Below are positions 1 through 12,416 of a DNA stretch of 64,000 nucleotides, in pieces. The stretch lies in the NCBI RefSeq assembly GCF_000003815.2, contig NC_049985.1:24726931-24790930 (forward strand), given 5' to 3'. The number at the start of each line of letters is the position of its first letter. The stretch's first letter is position 1. This DNA is from Branchiostoma floridae (lineage: Eukaryota > Chordata > Leptocardii > Amphioxiformes > Branchiostomatidae). The notes under the pieces were generated by a model. The model was given only the letters and a program-made list of their open reading frames with translations, was not told where the DNA came from and ran no database searches. The translations under genes and the position numbers were made by a program.

Positions 1-409
1 GCTTCAGCAGACAACTAAACACATACATGTTGGCTCTTTACGAAATTTGTGAGCATTTATCTGTTGAATGTTTGGTCGCTCAGTGGTCACAACGAGGTCG
101 CTGTCTCTTGTGGAAAAGGCGTGTATACCCTTTCCAGTAGAGGCTGCGACGGTGCTGCGACCACACAGTGACCAATGAATTTTTATTTCTTTTTTTTTGT
201 GGTAGCATTAGACATAGTGGGACATCTTTAACAGTATATGAATGACCAATAAAGCGCATATTTTAAATTACAATGTAAATCATTATATGGAAATCATTCA
301 ACTTGTATCGTTATGAATCTATAAACAGGTCATTCTGTCGATTATAACAGGTGCTGAATTATGGACTAGGCGGACAGTACGAGCCTCATCATGACTACAT
401 GACCGTAAG

Positions 410-870
410 TCTTTGAAACTTTGAAACTTTATTTTCCAATCAACTTTGCAGCCCTGACAACAAGGGCTGACTAGCATTGATTTTACATAAGACAGCACTA
501 CAATGATCATCATTACATGCACTTAGACAACAATTTGAGATAAAATCGGCATAGAGCAATTAATATAAAATTTTAAATCTATTTACATAAACATTTAGAT
601 CGATGCACAGGCAGCATTTTGGGCCAGAGTTCGCGGTATGAATGACATCTTGTGTCTGTTTGATTTACTAAGTGGTGTTTTCAGTTCTACACTGCGTCTC
701 AGCTTGTAGCGAGTTTCCACAACAGGGGCCAGAAACTGTCTGCAAGGATGTGTCAGGTCCTTCATGATCCGTTGCAGCTCTCGTTGTGAAGCTTCCTGTC
801 GTATACGTAGCACCAGGTCTGCCAGGTTGTCGATCTGCTTGGCGTTGTGGTACTGTCCGATTGTGGTCAT
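410..870 (-). mobile_element. 3' end of a non-LTR retrotransposon (LINE)
   Basis: Read on the minus strand, a 91-codon frame (870 to 595) looks like the extreme C-terminus of a LINE reverse-transcriptase polyprotein: a Thr-His-Pro-Cys motif, then Arg/Lys-rich sequence ending in NRHKMSFIPR, like the usual fixed-spacing basic/FIPR ending of CR1/L2-type proteins. A short 3' UTR follows and ends in AATAAAG plus a repeated CTTTGAAA-type unit near 410, a typical LINE tail. There is no polymerase core, so this is a 5'-truncated dead copy. Clade assignment is inference. The alternative is a small host exon. Confidence 0.55.
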
Positions 871-1503
871 CTTATTGTAGAAATTATTATCATGTATGGG
901 ACGTGCAATTTGTTTGTTTCACTTTTTTCCTTTGCTGGTGATATGTTTAGAAAGAGAACCTACTGTCAAAAGGCTTATAGGCATCACTGAAACAGATGTC
1001 ACTAACGGCATGGTCATTTTTGTCGTAGGCCTTCGTACGATCCTTAATGTTGTAGAAGTTTCAAGCAGGCTGTGACAGATCAAGATTAAACCACAGGCAA
1101 GCATCTTACACACAAGACATACACAACTATCCAAAGAATACTCTCCTCAGTTTGCGATCGCGTGACAATCGTAAGATGAACGTGATCTGGTTCTTAGTTA
1201 ATACTGTCCTGTATTGACGTAGGTGTGGCAGCACGTAGAGGTAGATCAATTCCACGTTTGTCTTTATACAACAACATGATAATATGTAAAAATGACTATC
1301 GACCGTTCCTCATAAGCCACCCCTCACCCCCAATGCCGCTATAACATGTTCACTCGGTCGAACGTCTGGTCTACGTCAGGTCCGGTTTATCCGGTACGTT
1401 CCAACAAAAGAACCGGTTTCTACCAAAACATCATACTGGTATCCACGTGCCACCCCCTAAGTTGGACAGTTACCAACGTCATACTATATTTTGCAAAACA
1501 AAA
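871..1503. other. Intergenic stretch without a recognised gene
   Basis: This lies between the LINE tail and the NXPE stop codon. On the minus strand it should hold the 3' UTR of the NXPE gene. I see no convincing coding frame and no clear repeat. Confidence 0.4.
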
Positions 1504-3049
1504 TTACACATTTTTCGTCATCTTTGGGCATATGTGAGACATAAGAATGTTTAATTCGTTGTCTACTACGTGCGTGTGTGGATGTATGTTATAGGGATAC
1601 CACTGGCTCACGGTCATGTCCCACACATCCAAGATGGCGACGTTCAAATCTCCCAGAATGCTCCTCATTTCCTGGTTTAATTGGTCCGCCAGCCAGTCAG
1701 ACATCTGAACGACTTCCCTGTAGTGACGATGGTTCCGTGTGTTGCACGTCTTGACGATCACCGTGGTTTTAGGATACTTCTTGTGAAGTTGTTCTATTGC
1801 GGACCTTAGTTCGTAAATACGAGAGGTGTAAACGTGGGTAGGTTCGGCTGTGAAGTGTGAACACAGGCTCAGTACAAGCACCACATTCTCACCGCCGATC
1901 ATCTTCTTGATGTCGTTAGAAACACCAGCGTCACTCAAGTTTTCAAACTTCCACCAAACAGACGCTTGAATAGGGACAGTATGGAACTTGAATGTGGCCT
2001 GAATATTGCTGCTGTAGTTAGTGTAGGTTCTAAAAAATAGGTCCCCATGCCCTAGATGTATTGTTTTTAGTTGTCCAAGTCGTTCAATCCATTGCCGGCA
2101 AGTAGAGTCACCTCTAAAATACATTGTTTGGTTAGCCAAACATTTTGTGATATCCCGCGGACTGAATTGTCGAACTTTACAGGACAACGAGTGCCATGTG
2201 CCACGGAGCCAGAAACCTTGAGGTTCGATATGCTGCAAACGAGGGTGGCAAAACGGCATTGATTGCATCGCAGTCGCGTTTTCTGTTGGAATATTAACAT
2301 AAAATGGTCAACGTTAACGTTAAGTAGATTAAAGGTGTATATTGCAATGTGTCTATTGTTTAAATATAGAAGTATGGTATGTTCTGAAAAACGAAAATTA
2401 TTTCTAACTTACAAGATATGTAGGTTGATGAAGAAGTCGATAGTGCTAATTACTTGCTTAATTGTATCATCCATGAGACAAGACAGAACTATAGATATCG
2501 CAATGGCTCAAAGTATTTCATAGAGGCTTGAGATATCCGAATATTTGCTAATTGTGTAAAAAAAGTATTCATGTATAGATGAGAATTAGTGAATATTACA
2601 AACCACAATAAAGGGGAAACATTCTTTTAACAGAAGCAATGTAACACCCCTACACAGAAGTTTTAGGAAATAATAACTTGAGCGTATTAAATCTACTAAA
2701 GATTTGCTGGAGGTTACCCTCCAGTCACAGAGTAACTCACCGTAACTATACAAGACGTCAATTGGTCCTTCCGTGTCAGTAGGTAAATCCATCCGAAAGA
2801 AGGGCCTGTGGAGATCCGTAAATCATACACTATTAGAACAAAACATGAATGCTCTGTTTTCCATAGTTTTCCTGTCTTGTATTCGCTAACGATAGGGTAT
2901 GTCACCCCAAAAGGGGTGGTCTAACCTCGACGATACGTCAACTGATGATAATCATGATAAATATTCTACTATACTATTATATGTGCCAGTACGATAGGCA
3001 TTCCTATCTCTCTCTCTCTCTCTTTCTCTCTCTCCCTTTTTCTCTCTCT

Positions 3050-3088
<39 letters not shown>

Positions 3089-6000
3089 TCTCTCTCTCTC
3101 TGCTGAATTCAGGCGCTGTCACAAACATAGAGATCTGTAAATACATTGCGTTGCGGACCATGCATGCACAATGTGAACCTGTCAGAACTAAGAAATATGA
3201 TACATGATAACCAAGGAGACGGCGGAATATCACTTGTTTGAACAAAAAAAATATGGTTATTCCGTGTCACTGAATTTTAAACCTGTTGGAACTTATATAA
3301 ATCATACCGTTCGAAAAGCTGACGCTCTGCGAAGGTCATAAGTTGATCCACAGTGTCCGAAGAGGATAAACACTTTGTGATGCTGTCACAGGATGTTGCA
3401 TTTGGTTTTGCGCAAAACCAAGTTCGGCTTGTGTTTATCACTGAGAAGTCGCACTGACTTGACAAATCGAGAGATCGGCTTGCAAGGGCAGTGCATTTCG
3501 CCCTAACGTCTTGTGGTTTATGTAAAAACACACAAGACCAAGTTCTCTTGTTGGGAACCTCTCTGAGTTCCCTCAGAAGTTGTACTGCTTCACTGGGGTG
3601 GACGAGTTGTACTTCTGGCGTCACCTTCCCCGGGAAACTGAGAAGAAAGCTAACGGTGTACAGACCATTCCCGTGGTCTTGCACCCTACCCGTTGTACTG
3701 GCGGATTGATCTTTGTCTCGTAAAACTGCTCTAATGTAGTCACCGCCATACGCCTTTCGTTGTTTGTTGCCATCCCTTGCTATGACCTCAAGAACAAGAG
3801 TGTCCCCGACGTGATATGTTAATTTTGAGTTGATGGTTTTCACAGAGGTGTACTTCGGATTGGTGACCCAGTCTAGGTTGATGCTCCTATTCGAAGAGCG
3901 CCATGTTCCTGGTGACGTCACAGTGATGACCTGTCAAGAAGACGCAATGTCATTCATCAATAGTTATAAAATCGATCCAACGTTGTTGCTTGTGTAGCCT
4001 TCCTTGTAATGATTCTTAAAGTTAGGACCAATTTCGTTTTTACGCTATGGGGACTGGCCTTTTTTGGCATTCCTTGGCCTATAGGGGGGGGGGGGGGGGG
4101 GCGGGGGGTCTCATTCGCCCCTCCTCGTAATTTTGGGTAATTTGGGATAATTGGGTATCCGCCATCTTGGATTATTAACCTTAAATGTCCTTAAAATACA
4201 TCTGTTTTAACATATAACACAAATATCCCATGAAAACGGATTCAAAATAATCAAATGTTTTTGTAAGAAAGCCGTTTTTGTAATAAAATCCGAGGGAAAA
4301 TAAGATAGTTTTACTTTTAATCGTGATATTTTCGGCCATCTTGAATGTTAACCAATTACGTCATCACATTAGCATAATTTTTGAATATATAATTATAAAT
4401 GGCACACTAAGATATGCTACAGATTAAAGATATATAAAAACAATTTTAGTGCAGCAATAACATCTTAAAATCCCGTTGTTTAAACCCAAGTTATTGATTT
4501 TTGTAAAATATGCCTTAAAAAAACCGTTGACATGTCAACAAGTAAAATCATGAACTTATTCTATTTTGTGTAAACTGACATTGCCAACAATATCTTTTTA
4601 AAAGTCTCCAAGTTTAGTTGTCCTAGCATAAGCTGTTTGGAAGCTATACGCCGTAAAAGTTGGCGCAGGCACTTTTAGCACCCCCGCCCAACCCCCACCC
4701 AACCCCCACCCAACCCCCACCCCAATCTGGATTGGGTTAAAAAATGGCGTTCAAAGCTGGATCCTTTGGCTAATGACACAGCTGTATCTCGTATACATGT
4801 GGAATAATTTGATATTCCTTTTAATGTAAAGTTTCGGAGTTAACTTTCACACAAATAAGAATCTGAATGTTACATAAACAAACGAATACAAGATGAATGT
4901 AACAAATGTTTTAAAGAAATCCGATGAAAATGTGCATCATTATTTTTTATATTTCAGCCATACATAGTATGGTGAAATATATTGTATTCGTAATGTTTCT
5001 TTCTTTCTTTCTTTCTTTCTTTCTCCTGTCAAATCTTCAAAGTGATTCATCTCCGCCGTTCCTGGACCGAATGACCTCAAATTCGGCACAGGGGTAGAGT
5101 GGGCCAATACCTTGATGCTTTTTTCCCATTTTTTTCATATCTGCCTCTAAAATGATTTTATTGAGATTTTTCGGTCAATTTTAGACCAAAACTGTATATT
5201 TTGGCCCCTGTACCCTGGTATTACAACCAAATGAGCTGAAATTTGACAGAGATGTGCCTTGATAATGCCCCCATATAAATTCGATAACACTTTTGGTGTA
5301 CAGTACAACGAAATGCTTATTTTTGCGATTTTTTGACCAATTTTTGACCAAAAAAGGACACTTTTGGCCCCTGTACCCTGGCATTACAACCAAATGAGCT
5401 GAAATTTGACAGAGATGTGCCTTGATAATGCCCCCATATAAATTCAATAACACTTTTGATGTACAGTACAACAAAATGCTTATTTTTGCGATTTTTTTAC
5501 CAATTTTTGACCAAAAAAGGACACTTTTGGCTCCTGTACCTTGGTATTGCAACCGAATGAGCTGAAATTTGACACAAATGTGCCTTGATAATCCCTTCAT
5601 ATAAATTCAATAACACTTTTGGTGTACAGTGCAGCAAAATGCTTATTTTTGCGATTTTTGGCCAATTTTTGACCAAAAAAGGACACTTTTGGCTCCTGTA
5701 CCCTGGTATTACAATTAAATGACCTTAAATTTGGTATAGATAGGCATTAGATACTTGGTAACAAGATTCAAGTAAAATTTTTGACATAAACAACTTTAAA
5801 ATGATTAATTTTGGCACTTTTCTGAGGGGAAATTTGTTTTCTTTTGGCCACCTGACGTGACCTTCCGTGACCCCGCACAGAGCCACACCTGTGCGCGTCA
5901 GCCGGAGAGTTAATTGAATCAAAGACCTAGCCAATCAGCGAAGAGGAGGCCAAAGGCTAATTAATATTCATAAGCGGGGCCTCATGATCTCGTATATAGC

Positions 6001-8788
6001 AGTGTTCCCGCCAGGGGGAGCGAAGCCCGCCTAAGGCTCTCGCATTTTAGACTATTCAGAAGGCTTTATATTGTATCAGTTCTTAGGGGCATATCTATGA
6101 TAATCGCAGCAGTCACTTAACTTCTCTTCAGGAGTTTAGCGTAACACTATTTCAGGTCAAACCGTCAAAGGCAACTAAAAACAAACTTTAACGTTACTGA
6201 GTTCAACAGTACTTATAACTTGTTATCCGAAGTTGAAACGCTAGCGATGGTATTTTCGCTGCGCTGTTAGCTCCGTGCGACTGTTGTTGACGGTCTTATA
6301 ACGGTATATTTTGCACCCCTGTACCCTGGTATGAGTAACATTTGGTATAGATAGGCATAAGATCGTTGGTAAAATGATCCAAGTGAAATTTTTGGCATAA
6401 AGTAATGTAAAAGGCTTAATTACAGCACTTTTTTTAGGGGAAATTGGTTTTCTTTCGTTCTCCATGCCATGACCTTTCGGACGTTCACCCCACAGAGCCG
6501 ACATCTGCACCTGCGTCTAGCCGGCAGGAAGAGTTAATTCAATTAATGGTTCAGCTAATCAGCGAAGAGGAAAGCCAAGGCTAATTAATATTCATAAGCG
6601 GGACCACACATTACGTTAACTTGAAGACTCAGGCCGTACAGACTTCTCGCCAGGATTTTTTCAAATCGTCGGACAGGGGTCCGGGGGCCTCCGAATGTCC
6701 CTGGCGGGGTCCAGGGGCAGGGCCACTGTGGGGGGGACCCAGGTGGGCGAAGCCCTCCCGGAAGCTCTTGCATTTTAGACTATTGAGAAGGCTTCTTTTA
6801 TCAGTTTTTTTAGGGCCATATCTACGATAATCGTAGCAGTCACTTACTTCTCTTCAGCAGTTTGACTTTAAAATATTTCGGGTCAAAGCTTCAAAGACAA
6901 CTAAAACCTCATAAACAACAAACTTTACTTAGCTCAACAGTATACAAAAATATTGTACGGGTTGCCATCCTTAGTTGAAGCGCTTATTTATAGCGCTAGT
7001 ATCTTCGCTGCGCCGTTAGCCGCCGTGTGACTTTTGTTGACGGTCTGATATCCCTACGTCGCCGCCTCGCTGATATATATAACGTTATTCCCACGGACAT
7101 GTTTCAAGAAAAATACCCAGCAAAAAACGCTGTTCTGCGTCAAATTCTATTCAATGAAACATGTGGGACTCAGTGTTACAGTCTAAATATTTTGTAGAAG
7201 CACCGCTGTAGGAAAGAAGGTCCAAGCAATGTAAAACATCACGTAGCATGAAGTTCGCTGTCAACTGGCACACAGCACATGACTGTTTGAAACTCTAAGT
7301 CTAATCAACAGCCGTGTTTGATTGATAGCCGGCGGTCCTTTGATGAAGTCGGCGAAAGGTGCGTTAGTTAGAAAATCTGCGTTTAGTTTTGATACGTAAT
7401 TATTAGTTAGACAGTGGCGAGAATGATTATTTTCTCATCAATATTTCTCTTCAGAATTATTTGAACTTAATTGTACATCTAAACAATTGGCTTACCTGTG
7501 CAATGTTTATATGATTAATGTCTATAATGATCAGTGTACTGAAATCATGTGTAACGTATGGCTCCTAGTCAATAGATCAGCATTTTCTCTATAGTGACCA
7601 CCTGTCTATAGTGGCCACATTTCTATCACTGGACTGGAACTTGCGAAAACTGCTGTATTTTCTCCAGAGCAAATGTATGTGTTCCTAGTGCTGTTGTTGT
7701 TTGACATAAACTTTGAACATTTAAATTGTAAGTAACTTTAAACTGCCAGAGTTTCAGCCCAATAAAACACTCTCAGCGCCAGGGTATGAACAGACTGACC
7801 AGACAGACGAAAATAAATCCTCGAACAAGGTTCAATCGTATCTTCCGGGTCTGGCAGGAAGTTGTTAAACTAAAATAAGAATAGGCTCGATGGCTGATTG
7901 CATACAAAGTAAAACAGTTTAACAGTTTTACAGCTTGAAGAAAACAAACGCTCCTACAGTACCTGCACCTGCTTGATAATTATTAAATCGTATGCCCTAC
8001 TTGAATAAAAAAAGTTCACTGCAATAATAAATGTACCCACATCACAAGGAGCTTATACTTTTTAAACTTACACCTAGTTATCGTACTGAAAATTGTTAAT
8101 GACATTACATGAAGTCATTCAACAATTTTCAGTCATGATGAAAATTTTCTGAATGGAAGGTGTGATTATTGTCATTTTCTGAAAAATAGAAGCAAGCTCT
8201 GTTTTTACCTGGAATCAATTCACAATACCAGTCCACTTTGGGGGATAATGTACTGTTAAGAGGATGTTCCATTTTTGCGCAGGGGTGATTTGGAACAGTC
8301 CAATGTTGCGTGGGAAGGGGTATGGCTGAAATATGCTGTATTTGCTCTTAAGCAAATGTCGGCCTTTCTAGTTTTACCTTTGCCTTTGGTTTTATTGCAG
8401 AGAAATGCAAGTAACGAGAGTTGAAGTCCCATCTTGATATGCCTACCTGTGAATTTAAGAGCAACAAAACAAAAATGTCAAGTTTGCAACCAGAGTTCCA
8501 AACCTCATACATTCAATGATTGCAGTAATCTGTCCTTTTTGCTGATTTTTGTTTACTTTTTATCTTAGAAAGAATAAGAGGAAACCATTAATTGGAATAA
8601 TCCATGTACTTGCTTAATGTGTATCATTGGCCTCGAATATTAAATTTTACTCTTTGATGTTTACATGGCATGCTTATTTGTTTAAATGCACCAACCATTA
8701 AACTAGTCAGCATCGTTGTTCCTGTCGCTAGAATAATACACACTTCCAGAGCACGTTTCAGCACCTTCCACCATGTCAACTTCGTCAT
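1504..8788 (-). CDS. NXPE family member-like protein, four proposed exons
   Basis: Proposed coding exons in order are 8788-8651, 3930-3308, 2805-2741 and 2282-1504. Their lengths (138, 623, 65, 779) sum to 535 codons including the stop, and every junction keeps phase. Exon 1 encodes a short basic N-terminus (MTKLTWWKVLKR) and one hydrophobic segment, giving a signal anchor; it is the least certain exon. Exon 2 carries the NXPE N-terminal beta-sandwich signature: GDTLVLEVIARD, YGGDYIRA, then LVHPSEAVQLL. The 65-bp exon 3 fits between AG and GTGAGT. Exon 4 carries GFWLRGTWHSLSC and MYFRGDSTCRQW, matching the family's GDSxxRQW motif, and resembles a PC-esterase/SGNH-type C-terminal domain. About 534 aa is normal for the family. 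NXPE proteins are secretory-pathway proteins of poorly known biochemistry. The intron between exons 1 and 2 is filled with repeats. Confidence 0.8.
3008..3102. repeat. (TC)n microsatellite in an NXPE intron
   Basis: Imperfect CT/TC dinucleotide run with short interruptions, lying between the 65-bp exon and the large exon of the NXPE gene. The Arg/Glu-rich frame on the other strand is only this repeat translated. Confidence 0.95.
4083..4107. repeat. Poly-G run
   Basis: An almost unbroken run of about 23 G with one C, inside the first NXPE intron. The length is probably unreliable in the assembly. Confidence 0.9.
4676..4727. repeat. C-rich minisatellite
   Basis: Four tandem copies of a CCCACCCAAC-type unit of about 11 bp. 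It is strictly C-rich on this strand and could form an i-motif here or a G-quadruplex on the other strand. Confidence 0.85.
4998..5025. repeat. (TTTC)n microsatellite
   Basis: Seven tandem TTTC units inside the NXPE intron, directly before the 163-bp tandem array. Confidence 0.95.
5040..5702. repeat. 163-bp tandem array, about four units
   Basis: The landmark GGCCCCTGTACCCTGGTATT or a close variant starts at 5203, 5366, 5529 and 5691, so the period is 162-163 bp. A more diverged unit precedes the first landmark. Read on the minus strand the middle units stay open for about 139 codons and give a repetitive peptide. The period is not a multiple of three, so the frame changes between units and the open frame is probably incidental. 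Confidence 0.9.
5691..7052. repeat. Diverged direct duplication of about 0.6-0.75 kb
   Basis: Copies lie at about 5691-6301 and 6302-7052. Both run from the CTGTACCCTGGTA landmark through a CAATCAGCGAAGAGGA block, the segment GGCTAATTAATATTCATAAG, a CATTTTAGACTATT block and end near TTGTTGACGGTCT. The second copy has an extra GC-rich part around 6650-6750. The first unit begins on the last landmark of the 163-bp array, so the two repeats are physically linked. No function is evident. Confidence 0.85.
7053..8650. other. Intronic sequence, nothing recognised
   Basis: Part of the long first NXPE intron. AT-rich, with no convincing exon on either strand and no repeat I could match elsewhere in the window. 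Confidence 0.4.
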
Positions 8789-9095
8789 TGTCACACCGGA
8801 ATTGCCCCTGTAGTTAGAATAATGAAAATTCCGCCCCAGGGGCATCGCCAAAAAGTGCTATTAAGAGTCGAAAACACAAAGCAAGGTCTGTTTGACAATG
8901 CAATATATGTTTAAACAGTGTAGGGTCTTGTGGCGACTGGGTGTTTGGGTTTAAATCCATTGATGTGCCAGTCACCTTCTTCCCTAATTGGGCCTTCACT
9001 ATGAAACCGAATTAGCAGGAATCAAGCAGAACCAACCATAATGAAGTATTTGTAAAATTCGTGCCACATTCGGGTTGGAATTCCAAATGGACCTT

Positions 9096-9520
9096 ATATC
9101 CCCTTCACGCAAGAAGGAATAAGCCAAAATACCGTCAGAATAACTATTCTTTGTATATTCCTGGGTATTTCTAGACATTCTCACTTCATTCCAGATATTC
9201 TTTTGGCCACATTCCGGCAGGATTCGAAGTTGCTTGCCGTTTTGGTTATCCAACGAATAAGAGAAGAATGGTTTGAATAATGTTGAAATGCCGTAAAATG
9301 CGGTTATACTGTAGTTATTGGAATAGTTAGAATACACTGAGAATACACTTTGAATGCCATTCGACATTTTTACACATTTTTCGAGCGCCAAAAGAACGGG
9401 CACAAACATCTTGAATGCAGTAAGAATGTCTAAAATACACTACAAATTCGCAGGAATAGAAAAGAATGTTCATTCTGACAACATTCCGCCTCATTCTTGC
9501 TCTCTTGCCAAGGGGCCTTT
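9096..9520. mobile_element. Palindromic MITE-like element, family F6 (copy 1)
   Basis: The two halves are imperfect inverted repeats: CCCCTTCACGCAAGAAGGAA at the left end faces AGGCGGAATG/TCTTGCTCTCTTGCCAAGGG-type sequence at the right. The same arm recurs at 10770-10955 and 13758-14215. No coding capacity, so a non-autonomous DNA element is the best reading. Confidence 0.6.
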
Positions 9521-9689
9521 TGTTGTGTGTTGTGACAACCCAACCCGCCATTCAAGTGTATGAAATGGTGGGACCCAACGGGAGTCAGAGAGAGGGAACA
9601 GTTGGACAGGGAGTCTGTCAGGAAATGTTGTGAGGCCAGGACGTGAATAAAAGGTGGAAAAGGATGAAACGTGCTGAATTATTACTTAA

Positions 9690-10533
9690 AAACGGACCTT
9701 CTAACATTGGCGTTGTCGGCAAGAAAGGCACTAGCAACGACCATCTTCACGTCGCTTAGGACAAACTATTGCTTTGTTTTGAGGCAACTTCGACGAACAT
9801 ATCTCTGCAATGATCAGCAAAGCATCGCGCAGACTACATTATTTGCGGTTGTTGACGAAGCAAGGTACCAGTGTGACGGACCTTATACAGATATACCTGA
9901 CACTTGTACGTCCAGTACTTGAGTATGGCCATGTAATACTGGTCGGGTGCAGCAAAGAGCAGGAACTGGCCATTGAGAGGGTACAGCGTCGGGCCCTGTG
10001 CATCATCTCCCACGTACGGAGGAAGACGCAGCGTGCCCGACTTGCCCACCTTGAAAGCGTGACGGGAGGAGGCAGCGGTACAGCTGTTCGAAAGCATGCT
10101 CAGAGAAGACCACCCCCTGCATGACTTGGTTCCATCTACAAGAACAGGGGCCACGGGACTCACGCTTAGAAACTGTAGGACAATCAGTTTACCGAAAGCC
10201 CGCACTAAGAGGCTCGGCAAGTCCTTCCTCCATAGCGCCATCCGTCTATACAACAAGTAACACACAGTAGTGCCATCAACATGTGTGCTAGCCATTACCT
10301 GTACTGCTTGTAACTTGGTGCCGTTTTCCAATAAGCTGATTTTAATCTATTATGTATATTATGCACATGTTAACCTGAATCTACAAGTCGTTGTTCGTAT
10401 ATGCAGCTATTGTTATTATGTGTTTTGTGTGGCTATGGTAAACCCCCATGTGTGTAATAAGGTCAAAATTCTGGTAAATGTGCGTTTGCACGCAAAAACC
10501 TTAATAAATAAAACATTGACATTGACATTGATA
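9690..10533 (+). mobile_element. 3' part of a CR1/L2-like LINE, frameshifted
   Basis: The frame from about 9785 encodes the end of a reverse-transcriptase polyprotein: MISKASRRLHYLRLL, then LVRPVLEYG and IERVQRRALCII, all typical of the region after the RT thumb in CR1/L2/Jockey-type LINEs. The reading frame shifts near 10050, after which ESMLREDHPLHDLVP and the terminal FLHSAIRLYNK are read in another frame to a stop near 10260. The 3' UTR ends in AATAAA plus three ACATTG units at about 10505-10533, the usual microsatellite tail. 5'-truncated and dead. Confidence 0.8.
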
Positions 10534-10554
10534 TCTAGAATAAAATGGAATATT

Positions 10555-10955
10555 ATTCCTAAAATAGATGTAACACATGGAGAACGTTAAAGAACCTACT
10601 TTTCGGTGATAGGATAAAAACCTTCAGTTGTTTGACCGCATCCTTTCCAATTACATACAATTGATGTCACAGTGTGATGTATACAGGTTATTATTAGAGC
10701 CTGACTTTAGCCGCGCCCTTTGTAATCTCCTCGCAATTGGATCAAATGGCTGCGAATAGTCTAAGTTAAGCCCCCTTCACAAAAGAGAAAGAATGAGCCG
10801 GAATGCCGTCAGAGTGAATTTTTTTCTTATTTCTGACAATTCCTGCAAATGGCTACTCGCAATGTGTTCCATAAATTCTCACTGCATTGCAGCTATTTGT
10901 GCTTGTTCTTTAGGCTGGCCCGAAAGTTTTTCGACAATAATTCACTGTTAAGTGT
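10555..10955. mobile_element. Repeat family F6 (copy 2)
   Basis: Closely matches 13505-14215 over GGAATATTATTCCTAAAATA, the AGCCGCGCCCTTTGTAA block and the CCCCCTTCACAAAAGAG arm. It lacks the 283-bp insertion that the other copy carries, so it serves as the empty site for that insertion. Confidence 0.7.
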
Positions 10956-11347
10956 TATTGGTATATTATTCGTGAAGCGGTATCGGTCGTTTTAATTCAA
11001 CGTTATTCGTTATTTGCTATCATGAATTCGGCGCTAAGCGTTACCAAGAAATTATTCGTAACCTGTCATACCCACGAAATCAAACGCTCTTGAAAATACA
11101 GGAAATGGCATTTCAAAGAATCCAAATTTCAAAATGTCTACTGGTTTTCTCCTCCGGTCAAAACTCAACTACGACGTACTTCAGTCAACTACATTGCGGT
11201 TTAACAAGGCACGACGTACCAGACAGTTCACACTAACTGGCTCCAATACGACTCAACTTACCCGATTACTTCGTAGCTGTCTGAATTGCGAATAAGGATC
11301 TAACTTTCACAGTGCATCGTTTATATGATATATGATATATATAGAAT

Positions 11348-11455
11348 GCAACACGGTGTATTCCGTATCACCCTCGGTCCCAGCCTGACCGCGGGAAGGT
11401 TGATCCTACCCGCGGGAGGGCTGGGACCGAGGGTGATGCAGAATACACGGTGTTG
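11348..11455. repeat. Near-perfect hairpin palindrome
   Basis: Two arms of about 46 bp face each other: CACCCTCGGTCCCAGCC on the left and its reverse complement GGCTGGGACCGAGGGTG on the right. Both have ACACGGTGTATTC-type outer ends and a short GC-rich loop. Looks like a tiny foldback/MITE element. Confidence 0.75.
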
Positions 11456-11456
11456 T

Positions 11457-12137
11457 ATTTACCTCCATGAAATGTCATGGCGGTTACATTTTGAAAGCGC
11501 TTGCCTGTCTGTCTGTGTACAAGATAACTCATGAACGGCTGGATTGGTTTCATACTTGCTGTGTTAGTGGGGTGTGATGAAAGCTGGAAATGGTTAGATT
11601 TTGGTCCCCCTAGCGGCTTTCCTTGGCACTTCAGCGCAAATTCCGGTTTTGCTATCAGGTGCTCTGAACAAGCTATGGCCACGAATTTTGAGTATTAGAT
11701 AGCTCTTGTGCTCAGGAATAAGTGACTAAGTTTGGGCTCCCTAGCGACTAGTTGTAGGATAGCAGGAGCATTTTTGTCAAAAACTTCTGAAGCGGATAAC
11801 TCAAGAAGGGAACAGCGCATTTTCATGATTTTTCGTATGTAGGTATCTCAGACAATAAAAAATTGTAAAAATTAAAATATCAATTATGCAAGAAAGAAGC
11901 ACATTTGCATAATTAATGAGAATAATCTATCATAGCAGTTTTTTCAATGTATCTCTTGTCCCAAACATGATAAAATTTTGAAATTCTAGTGGTAGATAGC
12001 TTTCAGCGTCATGACAAAGTGGGGCAAGTTATAGTTCCCTAACCTTCATTTTTGGAACTGCAGGGGCATTTTTGTCAATACATTGCAAAGGGAATAACTG
12101 CAGAAAGGAATGACGGATTGACATCATTTTAGGCATG
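11457..12137 (+). mobile_element. Repeat family F7 (copy 1, 5' two thirds)
   Basis: Begins TACCTCCATGAAA and is collinear with 57184-57896 over about 680 bp, sharing CCGGTTTTGCTATC, TATTAGATAGCTCTTGTGCT, GGATAACTCAAGAAGGGAA and GACAAAGTGGGGCAAG. The 3' third present in the 57-kb copy is missing. No intact frame; probably a non-autonomous DNA transposon. Confidence 0.75.
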
Positions 12138-12229
12138 CAGTACAAGCACAGGACAAAGCGTAAACAAACGGGGCTGTATCCAGGCAGTGACGCGTTAATA
12201 CGTCATAATTAAGGTCGTTAGACAGCATA

Positions 12230-12416
12230 TACTGTAAATGCAGAGACTTTCGCGGTGGTTTAATGTTCGCAGTTTTCGCGGTAGCCGCTTCATTGCGAAC
12301 GTAAAACCACCGCGAACATTTTTCCATGGCCGTTAAAGACTACAGTACATGGTGCTGTCGCGAACGTAAAACCACCGCGAAATTAAATCCCCTCGAGCTT
12401 AAATGCATTTACAGTA
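12230..12416. mobile_element. MITE family F3 (copy 1)
   Basis: Flanked by perfect terminal inverted repeats TACTGTAAATGCA and TGCATTTACAGTA. The interior is made of alternating TTCGCGGTGGTTTAA-type motifs and their complements. Other copies lie at 35984 and 46803. The ends start and finish with TA, as in Tc1/mariner-related MITEs. Confidence 0.85.

Noticed and set aside
5181-5600. A 139-codon minus-strand frame with internal repeats
   Set aside because: It follows the 163-bp tandem array. The period is not divisible by three, so the peptide repeat is not maintained across units.
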